From assembly GCA_021730985.1 (NCBI GenBank), contig JAKFYI010000012.1:62001-126000 (forward strand): a DNA stretch of 64,000 nt, read 5' to 3'. The notes under the pieces were generated by a model that was not told the DNA's origin, did no database searches, and saw only the letters and a program-made list of their open reading frames with translations. Both the position numbers and the translations under genes were made by a program. The DNA is from Hyphomicrobiales bacterium (GTDB lineage Bacteria; Pseudomonadota; Alphaproteobacteria; Rhizobiales; Xanthobacteraceae). Positions 22,278 through 32,801 of this stretch are shown in pieces (within the stretch, counting starts at the first letter, position 1; every line of letters starts with the position of its first letter).

Positions 22278-24710
22278 ATGACGCTAGCAAAGCCACGAGC
22301 CCCCATTACGCCAGGCGAGACCCGGGCCTACCCGGTTCTGCCGCTGCGCGACATCGTGGTGTTCCCGCACATGATCGTGCCGCTGTTCGTGGGCCGCGAG
22401 AAATCGATCAAGGCTCTCGAAGAGGTGATGCGCTCGGACACGTTCATCCTGCTGGCGACGCAGAAGAACGCTTCCGACGACGAGCCCGCCACGGATTCCA
22501 TTTACGAGACCGGCACGCTCGCCAGCGTGTTGCAGTTGCTGAAGCTGCCCGACGGCACCGTCAAGGTGCTGGTCGAGGGCGCGCAGCGCGGCAAGGTGCT
22601 TCAGTACACCGACCGCAGCGACTACTTCGAAGCCAACGCCGTCGCCTTGCCGGATGTCACCGGCGAGCGCGTCGAGCTTGAGGCATTGGCGCGCTCGGTG
22701 ATCACCGAGTTCGAGAACTACGTGAAGCTCAACAAGAAGGTGTCGCCGGAGGTTGTCGGCGTGGTCCAGCAGATCGAGGACTACGCCAAGCTCGCCGACA
22801 CCGTCGCATCCCATCTCGCCGTCAAGATTCCGGACAAGCAGGCGATCCTGGAGAACACCTCGGTCTCCGAGCGCCTGGAGAAGGTGCTTGGCCTGATGGA
22901 GAGCGAAATCTCCGTGCTGCAGGTCGAGAAGCGCATTCGCACGCGCGTCAAACGGCAGATGGAGAAGACGCAGCGCGAGTACTACCTCAACGAGCAGATG
23001 AAGGCGATCCAGAAGGAGCTGGGCGACGAGGAGGGCAAGGACGAGCTTGCCGAACTCGAAGACAAGATCAAGAAAACCAAGCTCTCCAAGGAAGCCCGCG
23101 AGAAGGCCACGCATGAGTTGAAGAAGCTGCGGCAGATGTCTCCGATGTCCGCCGAGGCAACGGTCGTGCGCAACTATCTTGACTGGCTGCTCTCGATCCC
23201 TTGGAACAAGCGGTCGCGGGTCAAGAAGGACTTGAAGGCTGCACAGGACACTCTCGATACCGATCACTTCGGCCTGGAGAAGGTCAAGGAGCGCATCGTC
23301 GAGTACCTCGCCGTGCAGCAGCGCGCCAACAAGCTGACCGGGCCGATCCTGTGTCTGGTGGGGCCTCCGGGCGTCGGCAAGACCTCGCTCGGCAAGTCAA
23401 TCGCGAAGGCGACCGGCCGCGACTTCGTGCGCGTGTCGCTTGGCGGCGTGCGTGACGAGGCCGAGATCCGCGGTCACCGGCGCACCTACATCGGCTCGAT
23501 GCCCGGCAAGATCATCCAGTCGATGAGGAAGGCCAAGTCGTCGAACCCGCTGTTCCTGCTCGACGAGATCGACAAGATGGGCGCCGATTTCCGCGGCGAT
23601 CCGTCATCGGCGCTGCTTGAGGTTCTGGACCCCGAGCAGAACCACACCTTCGCGGACCACTACCTCGAGGTGGACTACGATCTGTCGAACGTGATGTTCA
23701 TCACCACGGCGAACACGCTGAACATCCCGGCGCCGCTGATGGACCGCATGGAGATCATTCGCATCGCGGGTTACACCGAGGATGAGAAGGTCGAGATCGC
23801 GCGCAAGCATCTGATCCCGGCTGCGATCGCCAAGCACGGCCTCAAGCCGAAGGAATGGTCGATCGACGACGAAGGTCTGCTGCTGCTGATCCGCCGCTAC
23901 ACGCGGGAGGCCGGCGTCCGCAATCTTGAGCGCGAACTGTCCACGCTGATCCGCAAGGCGGTGAAGGACCTCACGCTCAAGAAGAAGGATCTGGTCAAGG
24001 TCGATACCAAGGGCGTCGCCGACTATCTCGGCGTGGCGAAGTATCGCTTCGGCGAGATCGAGGAGAGCGACCTGGTCGGCGTTGTCACGGGCCTGGCCTG
24101 GACCGACGTCGGTGGCGAACTCCTGACCATCGAAGGCACGCAGATGCCCGGCAAAGGCCGCATGACGGTCACCGGCAACCTGCGCGACGTGATGAAGGAG
24201 TCGATCTCGGCTGCGGCGTCTTACGTCCGCTCGCGCGCGGTCGCCTTCGGCATCGAGCCGCCGCTGTTCGACCGGCGTGACATCCACGTCCACGTACCGG
24301 AAGGCGCGACGCCGAAGGACGGTCCGTCGGCCGGCGTCGCGATGGTTACCTCGATCGTTTCGGTCATGACCGGCATTCCGGTGCGCCGCGACCTTGCGAT
24401 GACCGGCGAGATCACGCTGCGCGGGCGTATCCTGCCGATCGGCGGCCTCAAGGAGAAGCTGCTCGCAGCACAACGCGGCGGCATCAAGCTGGTGCTGATT
24501 CCGGAAGAGAACGCCAAGGATCTGGTCGAGATCAACGAAAGCATCAAGAAGGGCATGGAGATCATCCCGGTGTCCCGCATGGATGAGGTTCTGGCCCGCG
24601 CGCTGGTGCGCGAGCTGAAGCCGATCGAGTGGGACGAGGCGGCGAAGCCGGTCGCGGCTTCGGTCGACGGTGTGGTCGAGGAGGATGCCTCGGGCCTCAC
24701 CGCGCACTGA
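22278..24710 (+). CDS. lon: endopeptidase La (Lon protease)
   Basis: [44 protein letters not shown]; catalytic [11 protein letters not shown]. Confidence 0.98.
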   Translation: MTLAKPRAPITPGETRAYPVLPLRDIVVFPHMIVPLFVGREKSIKALEEVMRSDTFILLATQKNASDDEPATDSIYETGTLASVLQLLKLPDGTVKVLVEGAQRGKVLQYTDRSDYFEANAVALPDVTGERVELEALARSVITEFENYVKLNKKVSPEVVGVVQQIEDYAKLADTVASHLAVKIPDKQAILENTSVSERLEKVLGLMESEISVLQVEKRIRTRVKRQMEKTQREYYLNEQMKAIQKELGDEEGKDELAELEDKIKKTKLSKEAREKATHELKKLRQMSPMSAEATVVRNYLDWLLSIPWNKRSRVKKDLKAAQDTLDTDHFGLEKVKERIVEYLAVQQRANKLTGPILCLVGPPGVGKTSLGKSIAKATGRDFVRVSLGGVRDEAEIRGHRRTYIGSMPGKIIQSMRKAKSSNPLFLLDEIDKMGADFRGDPSSALLEVLDPEQNHTFADHYLEVDYDLSNVMFITTANTLNIPAPLMDRMEIIRIAGYTEDEKVEIARKHLIPAAIAKHGLKPKEWSIDDEGLLLLIRRYTREAGVRNLERELSTLIRKAVKDLTLKKKDLVKVDTKGVADYLGVAKYRFGEIEESDLVGVVTGLAWTDVGGELLTIEGTQMPGKGRMTVTGNLRDVMKESISAAASYVRSRAVAFGIEPPLFDRRDIHVHVPEGATPKDGPSAGVAMVTSIVSVMTGIPVRRDLAMTGEITLRGRILPIGGLKEKLLAAQRGGIKLVLIPEENAKDLVEINESIKKGMEIIPVSRMDEVLARALVRELKPIEWDEAAKPVAASVDGVVEEDASGLTAH

Positions 24711-24732
24711 CCGGCGCGAGTGAAGACAATCG

Positions 24733-24766
24733 ACGGCGGCGCCGCAGGGCGCCGCCGTTTTCTTTT
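24733..24766 (+). terminator. intrinsic terminator after lon
   Basis: ACGGCGGCGCC-GCAG-GGCGCCGCCGT (11 bp) followed by TTTCTTTT. Confidence 0.9.
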
Positions 24767-24779
24767 GGGCCTTTCTTGA

Positions 24780-26021
24780 CTACCGGGCTTGCGCGCCTTT
24801 GATCCACGCCAGCGCGGCGGCGCCTGCCGCGGCGCCGGTCGAGAACGACGCTTGCAGCAGATAGCCGCCGGTCGGCGCCTCCCAGTCCAGCATCTCGCCG
24901 GCCACGAACACGCCGGGGCGGCGTTTCAGCATATAGCCGTCATCGAACTCATCGAAGGCGATGCCGCCCGCGGTCGAGATCGCGGTCTTGAGCGGCGCCG
25001 TGGCGGTGAGGCGCACCGGCACCGCGTTGATCAGCGCGGCGAGGGCTTCCGCGCTCATGGCGGTGAGCTTCCGCGGCAAAGCGAGCGCGGCCTCGTGCAG
25101 CAACCCGATCGCGGGCGGCGAGAGCTTCGAGGCCTTGCGCAGCACGTTCGACAGCGTCTGCTTGCCGCGCGGCGCTTCCAGCGCGCGCTGCAAGTCGGCA
25201 GTTGAGGCGTCGGGCCGCAGCGCGATCCGCAGAATGGCCTCGCCATGGGCCGCGACCGCCTCGCGCAACGGCGCCGACAGCGCATAGATGCCGCCGCCCT
25301 CGATGCCGTCGCGGGTGATGACGGCTTCGCCGCGGATCGTTTGCCCGCCGAACGAGAGCTCGATGCGTTTGAGCGGCTGGCCCTCGAATCGGTCGCGAAA
25401 AATCGCGGACCACTCCGTCAGGAAGCCGCAGTTCGACGGCCGCAGCGGCGCAATCGCTACGCCCGACCGCGCCAGCATCTCGGTCCAGCCGCCGTCCGAG
25501 CCGAGCCTCGGCCAGCTCGCGCCGCCAAGCGCCAGCACGAGCGCGTCGGCCTGCATCGTCACAGTGCCGTCCGGCGTCTCGAACAGCGCGCCGCCGCTTG
25601 CGTCCCATCCGGTCCAGCGATGGCGAAACGCAAACCGCACGCCCATGCCGTCGAGCCTTCGCAGCCAGGCGCGCAGCAGCGGCGAGGTCTTGAACGAGAC
25701 CGGGAAGACGCGCCCGCTCGATCCGATAAAGGTGCTCTGGCCGAGGCCCTCGGCCCAGGCCCGCACGGCGGCCGGCGGAAACGCCGCGATGGCGGCGCGC
25801 AGCCGCGGTGCGGCCTCGCCATAGCGCGCCAGGAACGGCTCCATCTCCTCGCTGTGCGTGAGGTTGAGGCCGCCGCGTCCGGCCAGCAGAAACTTCCGCC
25901 CGGCCGACGGCATCCGCTCACAGATGGTGACGCGCGCGCCTTGCGCCGCCAGCACATCGGCGGCCATCAGGCCCGCGGGGCCGGCGCCGACAATGGCGAT
26001 GTGAGGTGAGGGCGTGGCCAT
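24780..26021 (-). CDS. NAD(P)/FAD-dependent oxidoreductase (HI0933/YhiN-like, TIGR03862-type)
   Basis: IAIVGAGPAGLMAADVLAAQGARVTICERMPSAGRKFLLAGRGGLNLTHSE. Confidence 0.88.
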   Translation of the reverse strand: MATPSPHIAIVGAGPAGLMAADVLAAQGARVTICERMPSAGRKFLLAGRGGLNLTHSEEMEPFLARYGEAAPRLRAAIAAFPPAAVRAWAEGLGQSTFIGSSGRVFPVSFKTSPLLRAWLRRLDGMGVRFAFRHRWTGWDASGGALFETPDGTVTMQADALVLALGGASWPRLGSDGGWTEMLARSGVAIAPLRPSNCGFLTEWSAIFRDRFEGQPLKRIELSFGGQTIRGEAVITRDGIEGGGIYALSAPLREAVAAHGEAILRIALRPDASTADLQRALEAPRGKQTLSNVLRKASKLSPPAIGLLHEAALALPRKLTAMSAEALAALINAVPVRLTATAPLKTAISTAGGIAFDEFDDGYMLKRRPGVFVAGEMLDWEAPTGGYLLQASFSTGAAAGAAALAWIKGAQAR

Positions 26022-26363
26022 GCGGCGATGGCTTAGCACACCGCCTCGGCCGCGCAGGGCGTATCCACGCTCATGTGCGACTCAGCGCAACCGCACTGCA
26101 GCACAAGCGTCGTCAATGCCAGCGTGACGGCTTCGTGCGCGGATCAGCCACCGCGCGCGATCCACGCCAGCACCGCTGGCGACTCACTTGACGCGCGCGC
26201 GAACGCAGACAGCATCTGCGTTTGCCATGCGCGAGCCTTGGCGATTCGAGGAAATTCCTGCGTTCTTCGTAAACGAATCATTGCAATCGACCGGCGTTGG
26301 GCAGATTTTCCGCGCCGTCAGTGGCAAACGCGCCGCTGATTCGATTGGGAAAGGATCGGTCAG

Positions 26364-26639
26364 ATGACCAAGAACGAGCTCATCGCAGCGGTGGCCGACA
26401 AGGCCCAGATGACAAAGACCGCGGCTTCGGCTGCCGTCGACGCGTGCTTCGACGCCATCACCCTTACCTTGAAGAAGGGCGGCGAGGTCAAGATCATGGG
26501 GTTCGGTAATTTCCGGGTCGTCAAGCGTGCTGCTCGCGAAGGCCGCGACCCGCGCACCGGTGCGCCGGTCAAGATCAAGGCGGCAAAGCGCCCGCGGTTC
26601 TCCGCCGGCAAGGGGCTGAAGGAAGCCGTCAACAAGTAG
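26364..26639 (+). CDS. hupB: HU family DNA-binding protein
   Basis: MTKNELIAAVADKAQMTKTAASAAVDACFDAITLTLKKGGEVKIMGFGNFRVVKRAAREGRDPRTGAPVKIKAAKRPRFSAGKGLKEAVNK. Confidence 0.97.
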   Translation: MTKNELIAAVADKAQMTKTAASAAVDACFDAITLTLKKGGEVKIMGFGNFRVVKRAAREGRDPRTGAPVKIKAAKRPRFSAGKGLKEAVNK

Positions 26640-26742
26640 CGGTTTGCTTTCACATACGGACGCCCTCGCGCCTCGCGCGGGGGCGTTCGCGCGTCCGGCG
26701 CCTGCTTGCACGGGGCACGGCGCGGCGCGATATAGGGGCCGT

Positions 26743-26818
26743 GGGCGGTTAGCTCAGCTGGCAGAGCGCCTCCTTTACACGGAGGATGTCGGCGGTTCGA
26801 TCCCGTCACCGCCCACCA
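26743..26818 (+). tRNA. tRNA-Val (anticodon UAC)
   Basis: GGGCGGT...ACCGCCC acceptor, ACCA, anticodon loop TTTACAC, GGTTCGATCCC T-arm. Confidence 0.95.
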
Positions 26819-27322
26819 ATCGCCGCGCCCCTGGCACTGCGCGCCGCACCCTTACCTCGATATGAGATGGCTGCTGGAATTGCTCAGTAGTTGAAGCGCA
26901 TGGCGCCGTAGATAGAGGGTGCGGCTGGTATTCACCGCCACATCCATCGTCAGATTGCTTCCGGCGCGAACCCAAAATCGAGGCTGGATAGGTGCCATTT
27001 GCCGCGGACGGCAGGCCCAACTTGGCTCTCGGCGCTCACGATCTCGCCGATGAACCGCGCGGATATTGTTCCGATGCGCCGTTCACGGATCGGACGATCG
27101 GCCGCCGGGGGCGTGAACAGGCACGGTTGATTGCGCTTGCGATGTGTACTTATGTCAAAAGCTAAGATCGCATCGAGCAATGTAAACTCTGCCAACGGCT
27201 CGACATATCGGCGGTTACTCGCGTGAGCCGCTGCCGCTTCTACCAAAGTGCTCGTTTGCGAAATACAATCCGGCTTTACGAACCCAGGCAACGGCGGAAG
27301 GACAACGCTGCCGCAATGCGCG

Positions 27323-28561
27323 ATGACTGACTTGACCTATTCCTTCCGCATCAACCGCTTCTCGCCCGTCACCACGTACCGGCAAGAGCCTGACTCGTTG
27401 TATTGGACCGACGGGCGCCGTGAAGGCCGCATCGCCTACGCTGCGGTCGAAAAGGTGCAGGGCTACAAGGTCCGCTATTGGGGCTCCTCGGCGACGTATT
27501 GGCGTTGCGTGCTTCGCGGTAAGGACGGTCCGCCGCTCTATCTGCAGGCCGCGCACTACATCGGATTTCGCAGTTACGAGGACCGTACCGAGGCCTACAT
27601 TCCGTTCGTCCAGCAGCTCGAGGCGCGGGTCGCTGCGGCCAACCCAAATGCAATATTCGAAGGCGGCCGCCATTGGAAAGCGGCGCTGTACACGGCCGCC
27701 AACTGGGCGGTCATCGGGCTGGTCGGTGTTTTGCGCCTGGCCGACTTCGATCGCACATCCCGTCTGGCCGGCTGGGTCATGAGACGCGTCGGGCCAAGGT
27801 TGCGCGGGCACAGGATTGCGCAGGAGAATCTGCGAGCGTCCTATCCGGAGAAGTCCGCCGCCGAGATCGAAGCCATCCTGTCCGGGATGTGGGACAACTT
27901 CGGGCGGATTTTTATCGAGTACGGCCATCTGGAAAAGCTGTGGGACTACGACCCGGACAGCGCGAAGCCAGGCCGCATGGAATTCGACCAGATAAGCCGC
28001 GCGTGCTTTCTGGATTTGCGGGCGGCAAAGGGGCCGGCGCTTATATTCGGCGGGCATCTGGCAAACTGGGAGCTGTTGCTTTGGGGCTTGGGTGAACGGC
28101 ATGGCGAGGCGGCCGTGGTCTATCGCCCGATCAAGACCGGGCCGATCGAACGCGAACTCGCCAAAATCCGCCGCCGCTCTTCGTCCGGTTTGATTCCCGC
28201 GGACGCGCGTGCGTTGTTCAACATCAAAGGCGCGCTGAAGCGGGGCGCCGCGGTCGGCATCCTGGTCGATGAACACTTCCCGCGCGGTGTGGACGTGACG
28301 TTTTTCGGCCGGCCTTGCAAGGTGAACCCGGTGCCTGCGCTGTTCGCAAGACACGCCAATTACCCGATCTACGGCAGCCGCATTATCCGTTTGCCCAACG
28401 GGCGGTTTCGTTTCGATATCATGCCGCCGATCTCGGCACCGCGCGATCAGGCGGGAAAGATCGATGTCGAGCAAACCATGCAGATGATCACATCCATCAT
28501 CGAAGGATGGGTCCGCGAATACCCTGAGCAATGGAACTGGATGCAGCGCCGCTGGCGCTGA
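27323..28561 (+). CDS. lysophospholipid acyltransferase family protein (HtrB/MsbB-like) with extra N-terminal domain
   Basis: GHRIAQENLRASYPEKSAAEIEAILSGMWDNFGRIFIEY; GPALIFGGHLANWELLLWGLG; AAVGILVDEHFPRGVDVTFFGRPC; ~110-aa N-terminal extension. Confidence 0.85.
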   Translation: MTDLTYSFRINRFSPVTTYRQEPDSLYWTDGRREGRIAYAAVEKVQGYKVRYWGSSATYWRCVLRGKDGPPLYLQAAHYIGFRSYEDRTEAYIPFVQQLEARVAAANPNAIFEGGRHWKAALYTAANWAVIGLVGVLRLADFDRTSRLAGWVMRRVGPRLRGHRIAQENLRASYPEKSAAEIEAILSGMWDNFGRIFIEYGHLEKLWDYDPDSAKPGRMEFDQISRACFLDLRAAKGPALIFGGHLANWELLLWGLGERHGEAAVVYRPIKTGPIERELAKIRRRSSSGLIPADARALFNIKGALKRGAAVGILVDEHFPRGVDVTFFGRPCKVNPVPALFARHANYPIYGSRIIRLPNGRFRFDIMPPISAPRDQAGKIDVEQTMQMITSIIEGWVREYPEQWNWMQRRWR

Positions 28562-28658
28562 CTGTGTATTAGCTCCGCAACATGGCGCGAGTAGAGTCGA
28601 TCACGACGTCGGCGTGAACTACTACGGCGCCAAGGTCGGCTATTCGTTCCAGCGCCAA

Positions 28659-29399
28659 CTAGGCACCGGCCTTTTCAATTTCTCTGACAAGCGCGCCATT
28701 CAAAATTTCGTCTATTCGAACCAGCGTGCGCGCCATGCAGGCGCCGTCCATGACGCGATGGTCGAATACGCCCCGAAGATCGATCCATCCGTTGTCGATC
28801 GGGCCGTAGTGGATCAAAGGCGTCACCGGGGACAGCAAAGTCAGCCCTGACGCTCCGAACGAGCCGAAGCTGCTCAGCGAGAACGTGCCGAAATAGTTGG
28901 CGCGCTGGCGTCCCCAATTGAAGCCAAGCGAAAACAATCCGCGCCGCAGCAACCTCGGCAAGCGAGCTATCCGGAGCAGCTTCCGAAATTGCTTGATGTC
29001 GGACAGCGGCGCGGTTTTCGCGTGGTCGATCTGACGCGATATCTCACCAAGCGGGAGGGCTGCGGGATCCTTGATGAGAAAGGTCAAGATGGCCGGCTCA
29101 CCGTCGATGATCCGTTCGATCGCAATTGAGACGGAACTGCTGGGATATTCGTACAGATGCGGAACTGGAAGGGTCAGATAGGCTTGACGCAGTTCCGGCA
29201 TCTCGGTTGCGGCAATTGCAAACGCCTTGGCGACAATCGACGTCCAGCGTGGCCGTTCGTGACATTTCGCAAGTGCGGCTTGCAGCGCGGTGACGTCGAT
29301 GCGCTTCTCGACTGAGATGCCCGGTACCTTTCGCGCGAAATGCATGACTTCAGCCATCAGGCGGCGCGGTGCCGACAGTCTGATCGTTCTCCCTCGCAT
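28659..29399 (-). CDS. stand-alone 2-oxoacid dehydrogenase E2-type acyltransferase catalytic domain protein
   Basis: FDHRVMDGACMARTLVRIDEIL (HxxxDG motif); no lipoyl or peripheral-subunit-binding domain. Confidence 0.7.
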   Translation of the reverse strand: MRGRTIRLSAPRRLMAEVMHFARKVPGISVEKRIDVTALQAALAKCHERPRWTSIVAKAFAIAATEMPELRQAYLTLPVPHLYEYPSSSVSIAIERIIDGEPAILTFLIKDPAALPLGEISRQIDHAKTAPLSDIKQFRKLLRIARLPRLLRRGLFSLGFNWGRQRANYFGTFSLSSFGSFGASGLTLLSPVTPLIHYGPIDNGWIDLRGVFDHRVMDGACMARTLVRIDEILNGALVREIEKAGA

Positions 29400-29471
29400 C
29401 CAACAATTCTCGCTTAGGTCGTGGTTGCCGAGATTGCATTGAAGCAGCCCCTGGCGTGGTTGAATAGGACG

Positions 29472-31055
29472 CTAGGGCTTCAAGTCGTCGATCACCGCCG
29501 CCGCGGCGTTGTGGCCGGGCGCGCCGGTGACGCCGCCGCCCGGATGCGCGCCGGAGCCGCACAGGTAGAGTCCCGCGACCGGCATGCGGTGGTCAGCGTG
29601 GCCCCAGATCGGGCGTGCCGAGAACACCTGATCGTGCGACAGCGCGCCGTGGAATATGTCGCCGTTCGGCAGACCGAACATGCGCTCAAGGTCGCGTGGC
29701 GACAGCACCTGGCGGCCGATCACGCTGGCGCGGAAACCCGGCGCATAGGCATCCACGGTGTCGATCATCAGGTCGGCCACCTGGTCGCGCTTGTCGTCCG
29801 GCAGATCGGGCGAGACATGCTGGCAGAACAGGCTCGCCACATGGGCGCCCGGCGGCGCCAGGCTGTCATCGAGCGTCGAGGGGATCAGGATTTCCACGAT
29901 CGGCACCTGGCTGTAGCCGTGCTCTGCCACGTCGCGGAACGCCCGGTCCATGTAGCGCAGGCTTGGGGCCAGAATGATGCCGGAGGTGTGATGGTCTCCG
30001 ATGGCATTTCCGGGCAGCGCCGAGAAGTTCGGCAGCGAGGCCAGCGCAACGTTCATGCGGAACGTGCCGGAGCCGGCCTTCCAGCGCCGCATCCGCTCGG
30101 CGGCGTGGTGCGGCACCGCGGCGGCCGGCACGAGCTGCTCCAGCAGATATTTCGGATTGACGTTGGCGACCACGGCGCGGGCCCTGATCTGCGTACCGTC
30201 GGTGAGCGACACGCCGGCCGCGCGGCCGCGTTCCAGGATGATTTCTCGGACGGCTGAGCCTGTGTCGATGCGCACACCATGTTCGCCGGCTGAACGCGCC
30301 ATCGCTTGCGTGATGGCGCCCATGCCGCCGATGGCGTGGCCCCAGACGCCCTTCTTGCCGTTCACCTCGCCGAACCAGTGATGCAGCAGCACGTAGGCCG
30401 AGCCGTGGGTGTAGGGGCTGGCCAGGTTGCCGACGATGGAATCGAAGCCGAACAGTGCCTTCACCGCGTCGGTCTCGAACCAGCCGTCGAGAAAGTCGCC
30501 AGCCGACTTCCGGTACAGATCGAACAGCGCGCTCCGGGCCCTGCCGTCGAACTGCATGACGCGCTTGCCGATCGGGGCGAACTTCATCAGTTCGGGCAGC
30601 GAGCGGACCATGTCGCGCCAGGACAGGTTGGGCGGGGCATGGAGCACCAGGTCGCGGAGCAGGCCGGCAACCTCGCTCAAGGCTGCGCTGAACGCCCCAT
30701 AGCGCTCGGCATCGCGGGCGCTGAACTTGGCGATCTCGCGTTCGGTGCGGCCCTCGCCGGTAAGCAGGTAGCGGCCGTCTGGAATGGGCAAGAAGTTCTG
30801 CGCGCGGCGTTCGACGATGCGCAGGCCGTGGCGGGGCAGGTCGAGGTCGCGGATCACCTTCGGCTGCAGCAGGCTCACGGTGTAGGCCGCGACCGAATTG
30901 CGAAAGCCCGGGTGGAATTCCTCGGTGACGGCGGTGCCGCCCACCACGGAGCGCCGTTCCAGCACCCGCACGCTGAGGCCCGCCATGCCCAGATAGGCTG
31001 CGCAGGTCAGCCCGTTGTGACCCGCCCCGACAATAACGACATCGACCTCTGACAT
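29472..31055 (-). CDS. phytoene dehydrogenase-like / PYROXD2-like FAD-dependent oxidoreductase
   Basis: DVVIVGAGHNGLTCAAYLGMAGLSVRVLERRSVVGGTAVTEEFHPGFRNSVAAYTVSLLQP; C-terminal GLYLCGSGAHPGGGVTGAPGHNAA. Confidence 0.88.
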   Translation of the reverse strand: MSEVDVVIVGAGHNGLTCAAYLGMAGLSVRVLERRSVVGGTAVTEEFHPGFRNSVAAYTVSLLQPKVIRDLDLPRHGLRIVERRAQNFLPIPDGRYLLTGEGRTEREIAKFSARDAERYGAFSAALSEVAGLLRDLVLHAPPNLSWRDMVRSLPELMKFAPIGKRVMQFDGRARSALFDLYRKSAGDFLDGWFETDAVKALFGFDSIVGNLASPYTHGSAYVLLHHWFGEVNGKKGVWGHAIGGMGAITQAMARSAGEHGVRIDTGSAVREIILERGRAAGVSLTDGTQIRARAVVANVNPKYLLEQLVPAAAVPHHAAERMRRWKAGSGTFRMNVALASLPNFSALPGNAIGDHHTSGIILAPSLRYMDRAFRDVAEHGYSQVPIVEILIPSTLDDSLAPPGAHVASLFCQHVSPDLPDDKRDQVADLMIDTVDAYAPGFRASVIGRQVLSPRDLERMFGLPNGDIFHGALSHDQVFSARPIWGHADHRMPVAGLYLCGSGAHPGGGVTGAPGHNAAAAVIDDLKP

Positions 31056-31114
31056 GTTAGGATTGTGCCGGGTTTGGCGTGCAGACGCGACGCCGTTTTC
31101 ATCGGGAGGAGGCC

Positions 31115-31471
31115 ATGTTTGTAAGAGTGATTGCCGCCGCGGCAGTGGTACTTTTTGCCGCCAGTGCCGCGCTCGCCAATCCGGTCGGGCGCTACACGGT
31201 TCGCGGCACCAATCCGGGCAGCGGATCGTCCTATTCCGGCGAGGTCGCGGTCACCAAGACCGGCGACACCTACCGGATTGTCTGGAACGTCGGCGGCCAG
31301 ACCTACAGCGGAACCGGCATCGGCTCCGACGACTTCCTCGCGGTGTCGTACCGCTCCGGCAACGAGACTGGGCTTGCGCTGTACGGCCGCCGGCCCGACG
31401 GTAGCTGGCACGGAATCTGGACCTACGCAGGCGGCAACCAGGTCGGAACCGATCGCTGGACGCCGCGGTAG
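31115..31471 (+). CDS. small secreted hypothetical protein
   Basis: signal peptide MFVRVIAAAAVVLFAASAALA then NPVGRYTVRGTNPGSGSSYSGEVAVTKTGDTYRIVWNVGGQTYSGTGIG. Confidence 0.7.
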   Translation: MFVRVIAAAAVVLFAASAALANPVGRYTVRGTNPGSGSSYSGEVAVTKTGDTYRIVWNVGGQTYSGTGIGSDDFLAVSYRSGNETGLALYGRRPDGSWHGIWTYAGGNQVGTDRWTPR

Positions 31472-31591
31472 TTTTTCACAAAGCGTGCGGTCTTTTCGGC
31501 GATCCGGGCGCCGCAACGCCGCTCGAAAGACCGAGACGGGCCGCTATTCTTGACTTGGGAAGGGGCGGGCCTTAAGTCCGTCACGTTCGCG

Positions 31592-31668
31592 GGGGGCGTA
31601 GCTCAGTTGGTTAGAGCGCTGCCCTGTCACGGCAGAGGTCGCGGGTTCGAGTCCCGTCGCTCCCGCCA
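31592..31668 (+). tRNA. tRNA-Asp (anticodon GUC)
   Basis: GGGGGCG...CGCTCCC acceptor, GCCA, anticodon loop CTGTCAC, GGTTCGAGTCC. Confidence 0.95.
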
Positions 31669-31729
31669 GCCTTCGCGGCTGTTCCACCTTGCCGGTCCAA
31701 AACCCGGCACAGGGACAGCCGCGAAGGCT
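31668..31729. repeat. 18-bp inverted repeat abutting tRNA-Asp 3' end, with a nested hairpin
   Basis: AGCCTTCGCGGCTGTTCC (31668-31685) versus GGGACAGCCGCGAAGGCT (31712-31729), 17/18 complementary; inner TGCCGG...CCGGCA. Confidence 0.85.
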
Positions 31730-31851
31730 GTTTCGTATCGACACCGTCCAATTCGCAACCCTGCCATCCGGGCGTCCGTGCCCTCGGCGCGGCGCCGAAA
31801 AGTGTGGCAAGGTGCCGCCACCAAACCACTTCAATTGTTGGGGGAGTAAAC

Positions 31852-32790
31852 ATGAAGCTCGCGTTTTTCGACAATTACAAACTGGGCGTCGTCACCGGCG
31901 ACAAGATCGTCGACGTCTCCGGTGCGGTGAAGGGCATCAAGGCGCTCGGACCGCAGGATGTGATCCGCACCGTGATCGAGCAGTGGGCCAAGTGGAAGCC
32001 GAAGCTCGCCGCCGCCGCCAAGAAGGGCAAAGGCAAGCCGCTGTCCAAGGTGAAGCTGCAGGCGCCGCTGCCGAAGCCCGAGAACATCATCTGCATGGCC
32101 GTCAATTACATGGAAGACGGCACGCTGCCGGAGCCGGCCCCGATCAACGCGTTCATGAAGTCGCCAAGCTCGGTCATCGGCCCGGGCGACGCCATGGTGC
32201 TGCCCGACATGCCTGCCTCGGTGTTCGAGGGCGAGGCTGAGCTGGCAATCGTGATCGGCAAGAAGGCATCCAAGGTCAAGGCCAAGGACGCGATGAAGTA
32301 CATCTTCGGCTACACCAACTTCATCGACGGTTCCGCGCGAGGCGTCGTTCCTCCGACCAACGTCTTCTACCAGATGAAGTCGCGCGACACGTTCGCCCCG
32401 ATCGGCCCGTACATCGTCACCGCGGACGAGATCAAGAACGTCGGCAAGCTGCAGATCAAGCTGAAGAACAACGGCCAGATCATGCAGAACTTCAACACCG
32501 ACGACATGGCGCACAAGATCCCGCGCTGCATCGAGTGGGTGACGGCGATCCACACCCTGTTGCCGGGCGACATCCTGGCGACCGGCACCAACCATCGCGG
32601 TCTCAACCCGTTCATGAACGGCGACAAGATCGAGCTGGAGTGTGAGGGCTGCGGCGTCCTGCACATCACCGTGAAGGATCCGCTGAAGCGCACCTGGGCG
32701 CGCATCACGCGGCTCAAGCACAAGGAGAGCGGCGGACAAGGCGTTCACACCCCGCAAACCGGCGGCAAGTACGCTCCCGGTCAGGCATAG
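31852..32790 (+). CDS. fumarylacetoacetate hydrolase family protein
   Basis: ENIICMAVNYMEDGTLPEPAPINAFMKSPSSVIGPGDAM; FEGEAELAIVIGKKAS; FIDGSARGV. Confidence 0.9.
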   Translation: MKLAFFDNYKLGVVTGDKIVDVSGAVKGIKALGPQDVIRTVIEQWAKWKPKLAAAAKKGKGKPLSKVKLQAPLPKPENIICMAVNYMEDGTLPEPAPINAFMKSPSSVIGPGDAMVLPDMPASVFEGEAELAIVIGKKASKVKAKDAMKYIFGYTNFIDGSARGVVPPTNVFYQMKSRDTFAPIGPYIVTADEIKNVGKLQIKLKNNGQIMQNFNTDDMAHKIPRCIEWVTAIHTLLPGDILATGTNHRGLNPFMNGDKIELECEGCGVLHITVKDPLKRTWARITRLKHKESGGQGVHTPQTGGKYAPGQA

Positions 32791-32801
32791 GAAGCACCAG
32801 C

